From positions 5,150,501-5,214,500 of the forward strand of contig NZ_CP095049.1 of assembly GCF_022919135.1 (NCBI RefSeq): a DNA stretch of 64,000 nt. Direction: 5' to 3'. Of the stretch, positions 1-9,293 are shown in pieces. Made by a program: the position numbers and the translations under genes. This DNA is from Hymenobacter cellulosivorans. GTDB lineage: Bacteria > Bacteroidota > Bacteroidia > Cytophagales > Hymenobacteraceae. Positions within the stretch are counted from its first letter, which is position 1; every line of letters starts with the position of its first letter. The notes beneath the pieces are model-generated. The model worked only from the letters and a program-made list of their open reading frames with translations. It searched no databases and was not told the origin of the DNA.

Positions 1-1377
1 CAGGTTCTCGGTAATGGTCAGCGGACCCGAGGCCGCCTGGTCGCCCACTGAGATGTTGTCGCCGCCCGCCGTGGTGCGGCCGGCCTGCAAAAACTCGTTC
101 TGGGTGATGGTATAACCGCTGTTGGCATCGTTGAAGCCACCCGAGTAATTCAGGTTGGACGAGCCGGCGTGGGCGAATATGTTGTTGCGGACCGTACCCG
201 ACGGATTACGCAGATACAGCAGGATATTGCTGGTAAGATTAGCCGCGGGGGCCGCAATAGAGAAAGCCGTGGTACCAAAGGCATTGCCTTCGATCAGCAG
301 GTTGGTACCCGAGTCGGCCTGCACGCCGTAGGTGCCGCCGTGAATCGACAAGCCCCGTACCACCATGCTATTGCCATTCAGGGTTAGGCCAATGGTGCCA
401 CCCAGCACGGCCAACTCCACTTCCGGACCCGCCACCCGGGCCAGGGGCTTGCTTTCCGTGCCCACAACCCCGCCGGTTCCCAGCTGAATCGAATTGGAGT
501 TCGAGAGAGTCGTCTGGGTTGTGCCATCGATGGCAGTACCAGGGTCCGTGAGGGTCGGCAGGATAGAAGCCAGCGTAATCAGGGCGCGGCTGTTAGTCGT
601 GGCGGCTGAGCCGCTGGCATTGGTGAGCTGGTTGTCGAGGCCCGCCCGTAATCCGGGCCGGGCCGTCCCGTCCGGAATCATGAAGATGCTGGTTTCCTGC
701 CCAGCCGGGAAGTTGGTGCCCGTGGCCGTGCCCGCGTTGTTGAACTGGCGCTGGTCGATGGAGGTATTCGACAAAGCATTGGCATTGAGTATAAACTGGC
801 GCAACGAGCCCTGACCCGCATCATTGGTATTTGTCACCACGTCGAAGCTGAAGCCAAAGTCGATGCCCGTAAAGGTCTCGTTATCGTCGGCGTCGTTCAC
901 GGTCGTTTGCACCTGGGCACCGGCGCTTAAACTACCGGAAGTGGTGTTACCAACATCAGCCTGCGTGGGGTCCTCGCCGCCCACGTAATTTAGGTCGTTC
1001 ACCTGGCTGTTCGGATTATTGCCCGTGTAGCGCTTCCGGAACGTGACGACGGGCATCAAGTTGGTAGCCGTGCCCCGGCTGGAAGTTACCGAACCGCTGA
1101 CCACTCGTACCACGAACGTATTGTTTCCCGATGAGTAAGAATAGCTCCAGGTACCATCGGTTGCAGCCGTAATGGCCGTAACGAACGTCCCGCCCCGATA
1201 AATTTCGACCCGAGCCGGGCGTCCCACGAAGCCGCCAGTGGTAGCGTAAGGCTCCCCACTGCCGCCCCCGTAGTTGACATCCTCAAAGACGCGGCCGGAA
1301 AGGGTACCAGCCGCTGCGGAGACGGCACAAAAACTAAGGGGCACAAGCAGCCCTAGCAAGCGGAGTGTATGCTTCAT
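1..1377 (-). CDS. Secreted right-handed beta-helix protein, N-terminal part (runs off left edge)
   Basis: An open frame of 459 codons starts at the ATG at 1377 and reaches base 1 without a stop, so only the N-terminal part is present. Residues 1-22 are a signal peptide (KHT, then a leucine-rich core, then AAA-G). Next comes a stretch resembling a carboxypeptidase-regulatory or SdrD-B-type beta-sandwich (LSGRVFEDVNYGG), as often found at the start of Bacteroidota surface proteins. The later part reads like a NosD-type parallel beta-helix, with turns such as NSMVVRGLSIHGG, NLLIEGNAFG and GTVRNNIF. By analogy the protein is exported and may carry a T9SS sorting domain beyond the window; that is inference. 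Family type is fairly sure; the exact substrate or role is unknown. Confidence 0.85.
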   Translation of the reverse strand, partial: MKHTLRLLGLLVPLSFCAVSAAAGTLSGRVFEDVNYGGGSGEPYATTGGFVGRPARVEIYRGGTFVTAITAATDGTWSYSYSSGNNTFVVRVVSGSVTSSRGTATNLMPVVTFRKRYTGNNPNSQVNDLNYVGGEDPTQADVGNTTSGSLSAGAQVQTTVNDADDNETFTGIDFGFSFDVVTNTNDAGQGSLRQFILNANALSNTSIDQRQFNNAGTATGTNFPAGQETSIFMIPDGTARPGLRAGLDNQLTNASGSAATTNSRALITLASILPTLTDPGTAIDGTTQTTLSNSNSIQLGTGGVVGTESKPLARVAGPEVELAVLGGTIGLTLNGNSMVVRGLSIHGGTYGVQADSGTNLLIEGNAFGTTAFSIAAPAANLTSNILLYLRNPSGTVRNNIFAHAGSSNLNYSGGFNDANSGYTITQNEFLQAGRTTAGGDNISVGDQAASGPLTITENL

Positions 1378-2064
1378 AAGGTAAGAAAGGGTCGGGTGCA
1401 AAAAGATTTTTTGGCACTAGGAACGTGACGACACGTCCGACAAATCTACGGATGATATATAGTAGCATTCTAATCTAGACAATCCTTTTTCAGGTAGGCG
1501 CCTTTTTATTTAGTCGCTTGCAAGCTTAGCCGGTCGCAATAGCCTTGCACTTGCTTACGCGAGGATGACGCTCGTCAATACCCTGGCAGCTCGTTGCAGT
1601 TACAGCTGGCCCCTTTTCCTAGTTTTCTCGTTCATCTGAACGTGTTAGCTGGGGCGGCGGGAGTAGAACCCGGTCGAAAGCGATTCTCCTGACCACTCAT
1701 ACGTTCTTCCAGCCACTGTTCAAATTTGTTCAGAGGTAGAGTACCCTAGACGAAGGTATAGGAGGCAGCAAAGCTGGTGAAGGGTTAGCACAGGGGAAGC
1801 TTTTTGCCTGATACGAATGCGTGCTGGTCAGCTGTAGCCTATTTGCTATAAGGTATGGGGCGCAGGCGCAGAGTATCTACACTGCTGCGGATTCTTGCTC
1901 AGGGAGCGGGCTATTTGCCAAAGCACCTAGCGGCCTAGAGGCGGGGCCTTAGCGCTATGCTCATTTTCGCATCATCCAGGCTACCTAACTAGCCGTGCAG
2001 CTACTCCAGTAGCCATATTAAAGCGGACTTTTCTTTTACCAGGTATCCTGTATTCTCTTCCCTC
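1378..2064. other. Intergenic stretch without recognisable genes
   Basis: About 690 bases between divergent genes. Apart from the possible -7 box near 1441 I see no open frame with protein-like composition, no RNA gene and no clear repeat. It presumably carries the promoters of the beta-helix gene and the small gene at 2065. Confidence 0.4.
1441..1448 (-). promoter_or_regulatory. Possible Bacteroidota -7 promoter box
   Basis: On the minus strand this reads TAGATTTG, matching the Bacteroidota -7 consensus TAnnTTTG. It lies 63 bases upstream of the start of the beta-helix protein. I see no convincing TTTG -33 box at the usual spacing, so this is a weak prediction. Confidence 0.25.
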
Positions 2065-2316
2065 ATGACGCTTTACGAATGCACCTTTTGCGCACTCTCC
2101 ACCGAAGAACAGCTTCAGGCTCTTTGGAGGAAAGGCACCTTTTTAGCGGCGCGCTGGGCGGGGTCAGACCGCGTATATCTCTACCACATGAGCACCTTTT
2201 TTGCCGAGGTGTGTTGCGACCTAAGCCAGAAGCAACTACGCATCCGGGCCTTTACGAGTCCACAGAACCTGGAGGCCTATGCCGCCTCTGTTACACTTGA
2301 TAACTTAGAACAGTAA
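2065..2316 (+). CDS. Small hypothetical protein, 83 aa
   Basis: A short ATG-initiated frame encoding a soluble 83-residue protein with several Cys and aromatic residues (MTLYECTFCALS..., VYLYHMSTFFAEVCCDL). The pattern of an N-terminal xLYEF-like start, a LWxKGxFL segment and a FxEV strand resembles small uncharacterised proteins common next to DNA-binding and mobile genes in Hymenobacter. No signal peptide or membrane segment is seen. It sits beside a broken excisionase-like gene and a recombinase fragment, so it may be island baggage. No function is assigned. Confidence 0.55.
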   Translation: MTLYECTFCALSTEEQLQALWRKGTFLAARWAGSDRVYLYHMSTFFAEVCCDLSQKQLRIRAFTSPQNLEAYAASVTLDNLEQ

Positions 2317-2329
2317 GCAGGATCGAGTT

Positions 2330-2629
2330 CTAGGTTTCGGGACCTGTGTGTAGCGCAAGTCGTTTTGCCCAACTTGGTTTACGGCACCCCTCTAGTTCCA
2401 GCAGGAAGCCATTTTCTCCGCCTTTGCCGTCGTTCGGCAGCAGGTACCGGCTCTTTTGCCTGTGCAGTTGACCACCTTTACGGCTCAGGTGCAGCAACGC
2501 CAAGGTCTCCTGGGTAGTCAGGTATTGTGCTTCACTCGGCTGCGTAGCGCGCAAGTGGTGCAGCAGGTGAGCAAAGCGCGCGTCCAGCTCCTAGTGGAGG
2601 TTCTCCAAGTTGAGGGTAATAACTTTCAT
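2330..2629 (-). pseudogene. Broken helix-turn-helix (excisionase/MerR-like) protein
   Basis: Reading from the ATG at 2629 gives MKVITLNLENLH, then a TAG stop, then ELDARFAHLLHHL and a segment AQYLTTQETLALLHLSR. The latter is the start of the DNA-binding helix-turn-helix of small excisionase-like Bacteroidota proteins. The part that should follow (a recognition helix with WRD, and a KxGGKxLYR strand) is replaced by unrelated sequence. The in-frame nonsense codon at position 13 and the decayed C-terminus show that it is dead. It lies next to a tyrosine recombinase remnant, as expected for an integration module. It could be translated only from an internal TTG near 2554. Confidence 0.7.
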
Positions 2630-2681
2630 GGGTGAAAGAAGTGAAGCGTGAGACCAAAGCAGCTGCGCAGTTGCTGGTACA

Positions 2682-2861
2682 ATGCTCTTCATTTCTGCCC
2701 ACTCGCTACGGGCATCATTTGTAACAGTGGCTAAGCTGGCAGGTGCTGACGATGCGGAAGTAATGAATCAGACCAAACATAAGACTAGCGAGATGATTCG
2801 CCGTTATACCCGACTAGATAATATACGACAGCAAAACGCAGCTCAAAAATTAGGTTTGTGA
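2682..2861 (+). pseudogene. C-terminal remnant of a tyrosine recombinase/integrase
   Basis: This short frame shows the catalytic end of a phage-type tyrosine recombinase: HSLR (HxxR box, from 2700), then HKTSEMIRRY with the conserved second His and the nucleophilic Tyr, then RLDNIRQQNAA and a stop at 2859-2861. The N-terminal core-binding domain and the first catalytic Arg are absent, so the gene is truncated to about 60 residues. The small size puts it below normal gene-calling limits. Together with the neighbouring broken excisionase-like gene it marks the left side of the accessory island, whose right side is a tRNA-Lys gene. Confidence 0.8.
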
Positions 2862-3038
2862 TTAGCTAACTGTGAATAAAACCACTGGAGCTTTACGATC
2901 AAAGCTGCTGAAGACAAACTGCGCCACTAGTATGCCAAAGTCAATTCCGCCAACGGACCACAACCTGCGTCTAAGAATTAAGCTGGAGAAGCACTAGTCC
3001 GATCCATTTGTTTAACTTTCGGAGAAGAATACGTACTT

Positions 3039-4370
3039 CTATCTGCTCATTATTTTACGAAAATTATAGAATATCCTGGCTAACAGCCTCAGATCATCAG
3101 TAATAATTTCTGCCGAAGCTTCCATGCCAGCACGATAGACGATTTGACGATGGTACGTAGTCGTTAACCCTTCTGGCAGAACAACACGGGCCAGAAATGA
3201 ACCATCCTTCGCAGGAATATCCGAGATATAATCAATCGTACCACGGACGGCACCAAACTCCTGAAATGGGTAACTGCTAAACTTCAAAAGAACCCGTTGA
3301 CCGGTACGCACTTTACCTAAATTATACTGAGGGATTTTTATCTCGCCAAAAATTTTGTCAGAATGCGGGATCACGAAAAATAGTTCCTGCCCGCTTTGCA
3401 CTATCTGCTTTTCCTGTAAAAACGAGGTAAAAATCACTGAACCAGCAATAGGAGAAGATAATATATATTTACTTTTCCAGCCTGCTACTGCACTTTTCAA
3501 ACTACGCAGTGCCTGTATGTAAATTCCCTGTTGCTTTGAAGCCAGGTCATCCAAATCCAGTAATTCACTCTGCTTAGACGATTGCTGTGCCAAATTAGCA
3601 ATAGCACTCAATTCAATTTGCTTGAGGGGAAACTGTCTATTTAAAAATTTACTTTGCTGTTGGTTGTAATCGAGGGATGCAATAACTTTTTGTGCAAAGA
3701 GTTTTTTCTGAGCTTCAAACTCTTGTTGAGCCAAAATAATATCCTGCTTATAAAGCTCCTTCTGTGCTAACAAGCTAATTTGTTGCTTTTTTAGGTTAAC
3801 TAAGTCACTTTGCAGTAAAAGCCGCTTATGTTGATAATAGCCACCCACAGCAAAGGCTTCATATTGCATTTTCGCGCGGTCAAAAATCTGAAAGTCGTTT
3901 TGTAATTCACCTAATTGATTATAATCAAAGCCGACATTGCGCGATATGTTTTGACTAGACTGTAACGCCTGCTCTTGTGCCTCCAACCACGTTTCCAGCC
4001 GCTGAACCTCTTCATGTTCAGCCGTGCTTTCCAAATAAGCAACGGGAACTCCGCTTTCAACACTTTGTTGATTTTTTACTAACAGCTTAATCAGCTTTCC
4101 TTCTATACGGCTGTTAACTACCTTAGGAAAATTTTGTGTAGTAAGACGCAAAGAAGCCTTAAGTATATCAGGGTACTTGATTTCATAGCTACCCCAAATA
4201 ACCAATAATAATAAAATAAAAATTAAGCTAATTCCCCAGCGAGTAATCCAAGCAGGTATTTTTTCGATTATATCCTGCATTTCTTCACTTCGAGTCCGAA
4301 GGTTGTTTGTTGCAGTATTTTCGGAATATTGAACGGGGGGCCGATGAGTATCCATAGATGTCAGTTGCAT
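3039..4370 (-). CDS. HlyD-family membrane fusion protein of the peptide exporter
   Basis: Adaptor subunit that links an inner-membrane C39 ABC exporter to an outer-membrane channel. The 443-residue protein has a cytoplasmic N-terminus, one membrane segment at about residues 44-61 (WGISLIFILLLLVIWG), a biotinyl-lipoyl-like strand pair, a long Gln/Lys/Leu-rich coiled coil at about 115-290, and a C-terminal beta-barrel region (SPIAGSVIF, then GEIKIPQYNLGKV). It lies 200 bases downstream of the exporter ATPase on the same strand, so the two are probably cotranscribed. ATGs at codons 1 and 6 are both possible starts. In the context of the lanthipeptide genes at 11-19 kb it very likely exports the matured peptide. 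No TolC-type outer-membrane gene is present in the window. Confidence 0.9.
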   Translation of the reverse strand: MQLTSMDTHRPPVQYSENTATNNLRTRSEEMQDIIEKIPAWITRWGISLIFILLLLVIWGSYEIKYPDILKASLRLTTQNFPKVVNSRIEGKLIKLLVKNQQSVESGVPVAYLESTAEHEEVQRLETWLEAQEQALQSSQNISRNVGFDYNQLGELQNDFQIFDRAKMQYEAFAVGGYYQHKRLLLQSDLVNLKKQQISLLAQKELYKQDIILAQQEFEAQKKLFAQKVIASLDYNQQQSKFLNRQFPLKQIELSAIANLAQQSSKQSELLDLDDLASKQQGIYIQALRSLKSAVAGWKSKYILSSPIAGSVIFTSFLQEKQIVQSGQELFFVIPHSDKIFGEIKIPQYNLGKVRTGQRVLLKFSSYPFQEFGAVRGTIDYISDIPAKDGSFLARVVLPEGLTTTYHRQIVYRAGMEASAEIITDDLRLLARIFYNFRKIMSR

Positions 4371-4419
4371 AATCGCTATGCGAAAGGTTACTAGAGTTTT
4401 TATAAAATCAGCTGTCTTT

Positions 4420-4464
4420 AAATGTAGAAAGTTGATTCATATAAATGTAGAAAGTTGATTCATA
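4420..4464. repeat. 22-bp direct repeat, two copies
   Basis: The 22-base unit starting AAATGTAGAAAGTTGATT occurs at 4420-4441 and again at 4443-4464, one base apart, in the gap between the exporter ATPase gene and the HlyD gene. It could be a replication-slippage duplication or a tandem protein-binding site. Confidence 0.8.
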
Positions 4465-4570
4465 GTCAGCCAAAGTTGAGTATAGATCATATTCAACTTG
4501 TATCCGGCTTCTCTGCCGAATTTAGTTACGATAAAGGTGGCCATCTTTCTATACAACAATAAGCACAAAA

Positions 4571-6763
4571 CTAGGCCCCTAATTCTAGTTGATTTTTTAC
4601 CAACTCATAGTATTTACCTTTCTGTCGAACTAGTTCAAAATGATTTCCTTGTTCCACCACGTGGCCGTTCTGCAAGACAATGATTTGATCCGCATTCTTG
4701 ACAGTACTTAATCGATGAGCAACTACAACAACGGTTCTACCTTGGAAGAATTTTTCCAAATTGTTCATAATTGTGATTTCGTTATTTGCGTCAAGCGCGT
4801 TAGTTGCTTCATCGAAGAATATATAGTCTGGGTCTTTGTACACGGCTCTGGCAATAAGGATCCGCTGTTTTTGTCCTTGACTTATACCATTGCCCTCCGC
4901 CCCAATCTTGGTGTTATAACCAAGTGGCAACGAATCAATGAAGCTTTCAATATTTGCCATTTTAACGGCATGACGGAGTCGATCAGGATCTATCACGTCC
5001 TGCCCAACTGCAATATTACTTGATATAGTATCGGAAAAGATAAATCCATCTTGCCCCACGACGCCACAACTTTCTCTCCAGAAATAGTGGCTCACATCCT
5101 TCAAATTGGACCTTCCTAATTGAATATTTCCAGATGTAGGATTATAAAATTTCAATAAAAGCTTTAATAACGTGGTCTTGCCGCTCCCACTCATGCCAAC
5201 AATAGCAGTTGTTTTTCCGGCGGGAATCTTAATGCTTACATTCTCTAGGACATTAGTGCCACCTGCCGTGCCATAGTTAAACGACAAGTTATTAACTGTA
5301 ATATCCTGTTCGCGGCTTTTTGCATTCGATGGTACATGATTTTGCGACTCTTCATTTTCCATTTCATGAATTTCACTCAGACGTTCCAAACTAATTTTGG
5401 CTTGCTGAAATGATTGTACAAATGTGACGAGTTGCTCTACTGGACTATTTAGCTGCCCAATGATATACTGCACAGACAACATAGTCCCTAATGTCATATC
5501 GCCCGATATGACTGCTTTGGCGGCCAAAAACGTGGTAAGTATATTTTTACCCTCATTGATAAAATGAGCACCTGTTTGCTGAATTTGATTCAGTGATAAG
5601 GATTTAGTATTTAACTTAAATAATCGAGAACGAAATCCCTCCCAACGCCAGCGTTTTTGCGTTTCTGCGTTTGCCAACTTGATTTCCTGCATTCCGTTTA
5701 TTAGCTCCACCAGCGCACTTTGTTCTTTCGACTGTAACTCAAACCGTTTAAAATCAAGTTTACGACGTGTATTCAAAAATAGAATAACCCAGACTGTATA
5801 TAATATGCTGCTAAATAAAAAAACCATAAATATTGTATTATTGAAATACATTAAGACTCCTCCAAAAATAACCAAGTTAAATAAAGAGAAAACAATATCT
5901 AAGGAGGAGCCAGTTAAGAAAGTTTCTATTCGCTGCTGATCACTCATGCGCTGCATGATATCACCAAATAATTTCACATCGAAGAATGACAACGGAAGTC
6001 TCATTAGTTTAATTAAAAAGTCAGTAAGAATAGAAATATTAATCCTTACACTGATATGAAGTAAAATCCAACTACGAATAAACTCAATAGATGTACGACC
6101 AGTGAAAAGCGCTATTTGTGCTGCGAGAATTATATAAATAAAACTTATATTTTGTGTATTTATACCAATATCTACAATTGATTGTGTTAAAAAAGGGAGA
6201 ATTAGTTGTATGATGCTGCCTGCTACTAAACCGACGAAAAGTTGAGCAAGTAGTTTCTTATACGAGAATAAATAAGCAAATAATTGTTTGAATCCGTATT
6301 GCCCGCCGACTTCTCCTTGTTCTTCATAAAACGCATTTGTTGGTTCTAATAAAAGGGCAATACCAGTAGACTCACCAGAAGGTGATAGAATACTATTCCA
6401 ACTTTCGCAAAACTCATTTTTGGAATATGTCACCAGACCGAGCGTTGGGTCAGCAACATGGACATGCCCTTTTTTTATCTTATACACTACAACAAAGTGC
6501 TTCTGTTTCCAGTGAACTATACAGGGTAGTGGCGAGTTTTCAGCAAGGTCATCGAAGGAAAGTTGAACCCCTCGCGTATGAAAACCTATCTTCTCTGCAG
6601 CCTGACTTATTCCTAACAGAGATACTCCTTCACGACTTATTCCACTAGCCAAACGCAGGGTCTGTAGGCTAAATGATTTTCCGTAATGCTTTGAAACCAT
6701 CCGTAAACAAGAAGGACCGCAATCCATCATGTCCAGTTGAATATATACTTTAAATTTTCGCAT
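4571..6763 (-). CDS. C39 peptidase-containing ABC exporter (LanT type)
   Basis: A 730-residue bifunctional exporter that cuts a double-glycine leader and pumps out the core peptide. Domains in order: a C39 cysteine peptidase at 1-135 with oxyanion Gln9, catalytic Cys15 (MMDCGPSC), His89 (KHFVVV) and Asp105 (DPTLG); a six-helix membrane domain at about 160-450; and an ATPase with Walker A GMSGSGKTT from about 523, signature ISQGQ near 627, Walker B with DEATNALD near 650, and the H-loop His near 683. All catalytic residues are intact, although the surrounding DNA is full of dead elements. The substrates are almost certainly the AVAGG-type precursors at 12.5-13.5 kb. A strong hairpin lies 22 bases upstream of the start codon. 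The HlyD partner follows downstream. Confidence 0.95.
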   Translation of the reverse strand: MRKFKVYIQLDMMDCGPSCLRMVSKHYGKSFSLQTLRLASGISREGVSLLGISQAAEKIGFHTRGVQLSFDDLAENSPLPCIVHWKQKHFVVVYKIKKGHVHVADPTLGLVTYSKNEFCESWNSILSPSGESTGIALLLEPTNAFYEEQGEVGGQYGFKQLFAYLFSYKKLLAQLFVGLVAGSIIQLILPFLTQSIVDIGINTQNISFIYIILAAQIALFTGRTSIEFIRSWILLHISVRINISILTDFLIKLMRLPLSFFDVKLFGDIMQRMSDQQRIETFLTGSSLDIVFSLFNLVIFGGVLMYFNNTIFMVFLFSSILYTVWVILFLNTRRKLDFKRFELQSKEQSALVELINGMQEIKLANAETQKRWRWEGFRSRLFKLNTKSLSLNQIQQTGAHFINEGKNILTTFLAAKAVISGDMTLGTMLSVQYIIGQLNSPVEQLVTFVQSFQQAKISLERLSEIHEMENEESQNHVPSNAKSREQDITVNNLSFNYGTAGGTNVLENVSIKIPAGKTTAIVGMSGSGKTTLLKLLLKFYNPTSGNIQLGRSNLKDVSHYFWRESCGVVGQDGFIFSDTISSNIAVGQDVIDPDRLRHAVKMANIESFIDSLPLGYNTKIGAEGNGISQGQKQRILIARAVYKDPDYIFFDEATNALDANNEITIMNNLEKFFQGRTVVVVAHRLSTVKNADQIIVLQNGHVVEQGNHFELVRQKGKYYELVKNQLELGA

Positions 6764-6784
6764 CTTATGAAATTAAGATTTACT

Positions 6785-6831
6785 CCTTAAAGGGTATAAA
6801 ACCAACTCAATTGGTCTTATACCCTTTAAGG
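6785..6831. promoter_or_regulatory. Near-perfect 21-bp hairpin just upstream of the exporter gene
   Basis: The arms CCTTAAAGGGTATAA and TTATACCCTTTAAGG pair perfectly, and after one mismatch an inner ACCAA/TTGGT pair continues the stem around a CTCAA loop. It ends 22 bases before the exporter start codon. It lacks a following T-run in the minus direction, so a dyad operator or leader structure is as likely as a terminator. Confidence 0.7.
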
Positions 6832-8378
6832 ATGCCCCATTCCTGTGATGTATTATGAGAGTTCATATTAAGTTTACTAATTAAACCTTTATTTGATTAT
6901 TTTAGCAATGAACTTGCTGATAGCCATTATAAGTACAAGTAAATTATCCAAAGTATTAAACAATCAATTTTAAGGTCACCACCGAAACCTTCCTTTTGTT
7001 TAAGGTATTGTGGCTGGCAAAGCATATAGCCTGTATCAGATATGCCATAATAAAACCTCTAGTTGAGGTAGTTGGCACCTCACACGAGTTTCATATTAGA
7101 TGTAGTCAAATCATACAGTAAACCTTGCCACTTGTGAGCCTTTATCACATATTGGTTGGGTTGAAAAGATATCCAAATTAACAACAGGATTAAGCTATAT
7201 TCCAAGTTTCCATCGCACTAGGCCAATCACTGGATATCTGCAGTTCGTAAGAATTGCACTTGGTTGAAAGCGAAAAGAAGTCCTTGGGCATCGTTGGGTA
7301 GGGACAGTCTACATGGTTTAAAGTACTAACTCATTGCACTGTTAGTGGGCATGCTTGCGCGTAAAGAGTTAAAGCAAAACTAAGATGGCGGCCTGTATGC
7401 CCTATATCAGTCTAGTATTAGAACTTTGGTGCTATCCACCCGCTAGAATCAACCCACCCGACAGTATACAGCCATGTTAGGCAGCGCCAGCTTTCCGTAT
7501 CGCTATAGTGGTGTAATACAGATAGTTGTACTATTAAAAGAAACTTCTGGAAAGCTTTACAGCGAAGATATCAAGAAAGTCTACCTATGTCCCCCGAAGC
7601 TCAATATTTTGGAATGGATAGGATGTAGAATTATTCGGGATCTTATCCTCCTTTTATCATTTCCAGACGCCTGCTATTTCGTCAGAACGAAAGTAGATAT
7701 TTGATACGGGAAATCAATAATCATATTTGCTATATATGCTCACTGTGTAAAACGCATATTTAGTGAGCTTTGTGAAGGCGTGAGGCCATACTTCCGTTGA
7801 TATAGCGGAGAACCACGAAAAGATCCACTGCCAACCTGTACTCCCTTTCGCGAGACGCGTAATCATGAGCTCTGCCCCCGATCCGTGCTTGTCCGACGCG
7901 ATACTAAGCGACCACCGTTACGCAGCTAATCGGCTGCCACTTTGTCATGTAAGGCAAGCAGCTTTGCAAACCACTACGGTAGGGCGGCATTATGCGCCGG
8001 TGCAACTGGTAAGCGTGTGGGTAACCAAGCAGCGTCGGTGCTTGGTTACCCACACGCCGGTGGCCGCAAAACGTAGCGAGGATGGGTCCATCTGCAGGTG
8101 CTCGAGTTGGTGGCAACACGCAGCCTAGTGAGCCTAGACGTGCTAGGAAAGCAACTTGTGCTGGCCATACCTTTACTTGAACGTGAAGTCGAATAGTTGA
8201 TTAGGTACTGACTTCAAATCGAACCAGTGGAAGTTGCTTGGCCAGATGCAGGCATAATTCATCTTGTCGCTTCCTCGCGGTCTAACGTGCGAGCAGCACC
8301 ATGGCTGGGGCAAACAGCGCGCTCTAGCTCAGCAGTTCGCGCGGTTGCTCACTGCTAATTTAACAAGGCAGACGACTA
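6832..8378. other. Long non-coding stretch of island debris
   Basis: No frame here shows recognisable protein sequence or normal codon use; short open frames at 7474-7704 and 7865-8128 have random-looking composition. The stretch contains a 19-bp perfect hairpin at 8013-8057 and a 32-codon minus-strand frame at 6927-7025 with a Gly-Gly motif (see findings). It probably represents decayed genes and insertions separating the exporter from the rest of the lanthipeptide cluster. Confidence 0.5.
8013..8057. repeat. Perfect 19-bp inverted repeat with 7-base loop
   Basis: GCGTGTGGGTAACCAAGCA (8013-8031) is followed after GCGTCGG by its exact reverse complement (8039-8057). No gene is adjacent and no T-run follows, so it is not an ordinary terminator. 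Confidence 0.85.
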
Positions 8379-9219
8379 GGCAGTGTCTGAAAAGTGCTGA
8401 TGCTTTAAATTAGGTCATGGCAGCACGATACGAATTAACAGATGCGTAGTGGGCCGTGGTGGCGTCCGAGTTGCCGCCGCAGCGCATGGGTCGGCCGCGA
8501 CGCGACGATTGGGCGCTGTGGAACGCGCTGCTGTGGATGTTGTGCATGGGTGCAGCATGGCGGGATTTGCCGGCGCGCTACGGCCCGTGGCAAACGGCTT
8601 ACGAGCGGTTCCGGTGCTGGTCGGCCAATGGCACCTTCGAGAGGGTGCTGGCCGCCTTGCACCTACGCTTGGACCAAGACGGCCAACTCGACCTGGACAC
8701 CTGGCTGGTGGACTCAACCACTATGTGCGCCACGAAAAGCGCGGCGGGCGGGGCGAAAAAAAGCCCAATGCCTCGGGCGCAGTCGCGGTGGACTGACCAC
8801 GAAGCTACAGGCAGTCTGCGACGGGGCGGGCACGCCGCTGGCCTTGCTGCTCTCGGCCGGGAAGCGCCACGACGCGCCGCAGTTCGAGTCCGTGTGTCGG
8901 TAGATGTGGGTGCGTCGGCGGCCGCCAGCTCATCGCCGACCGCGGCTACGACGCGCAGCACATCCGCCGCTGGGTGCGTCGGCGCCGCATCCGCCCCGTA
9001 ATTCCGCGGCGCTGACCAGCGCCAGGTCAGTGCTGGCGCCGACGTGGCCGCCCGCCGCGCATCGAAGCTCGGCGCAACTTCATCGAGCGGTTCTTTGGCT
9101 CGCTCAAAAAACACCGCCGCGTGGCCATCCGCTACGACTAACACGACCAACACTTTCTCAGTATGGCTCAACTGGCCTGTATCCGGCGTATCCTACAGAG
9201 ACACTTTTCAGACACTGCC
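8379..9219 (+). mobile_element. Degenerate IS5-family insertion sequence
   Basis: An element of about 840 bp bounded by perfect 18-bp terminal inverted repeats: GGCAGTGTCTGAAAAGTG at 8379-8396 and its reverse complement at 9202-9219. The single transposase gene inside is broken (next entry). I do not see an unambiguous target-site duplication in the flanks. Intact-looking ends could in principle still be moved by a transposase supplied elsewhere. Confidence 0.85.
8417..9219 (+). pseudogene. IS5-family (DUF4096-type) transposase, multiply broken
   Basis: From the ATG at 8417 the sequence reads MAARYELTDA, then a TAG where a Gln codon is expected, then a typical N-terminal transposase domain (DDWALWNALLWMLCMGAAWRDLP, ERFRCWSANGTF) and the first catalytic Asp in WLVDSTTM. 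A frameshift near 8780 moves the frame to GLTTKLQAVCD and LLLSAGKRHDAP. A further shift is needed for the second Asp in LIADRGYDAQHIRRWV, then a TGA. The last part (NFIERFFGSLKKHRR, with the catalytic Glu) is followed by a TAA inside RYD. At least four lesions make it inactive. Confidence 0.9.
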
Positions 9220-9293
9220 CAGTCAGGCCTGCGCAAAGTGCCCTGTGTTTATACTATGCCCTGGCAGTACGGACATAAGCTATCAACGCTCTT

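Noticed and set aside
6785..6831. Terminator of a precursor transcript
   Set aside because: No gene ends just upstream on the minus strand and no T-run follows; kept as an unexplained dyad instead.
7474..7704. 76-codon plus-strand frame
   Set aside because: No family resemblance, no neighbours on its strand, composition like decayed DNA.
7865..8128. 87-codon plus-strand frame
   Set aside because: It runs across the perfect 19-bp palindrome and has random-looking composition.
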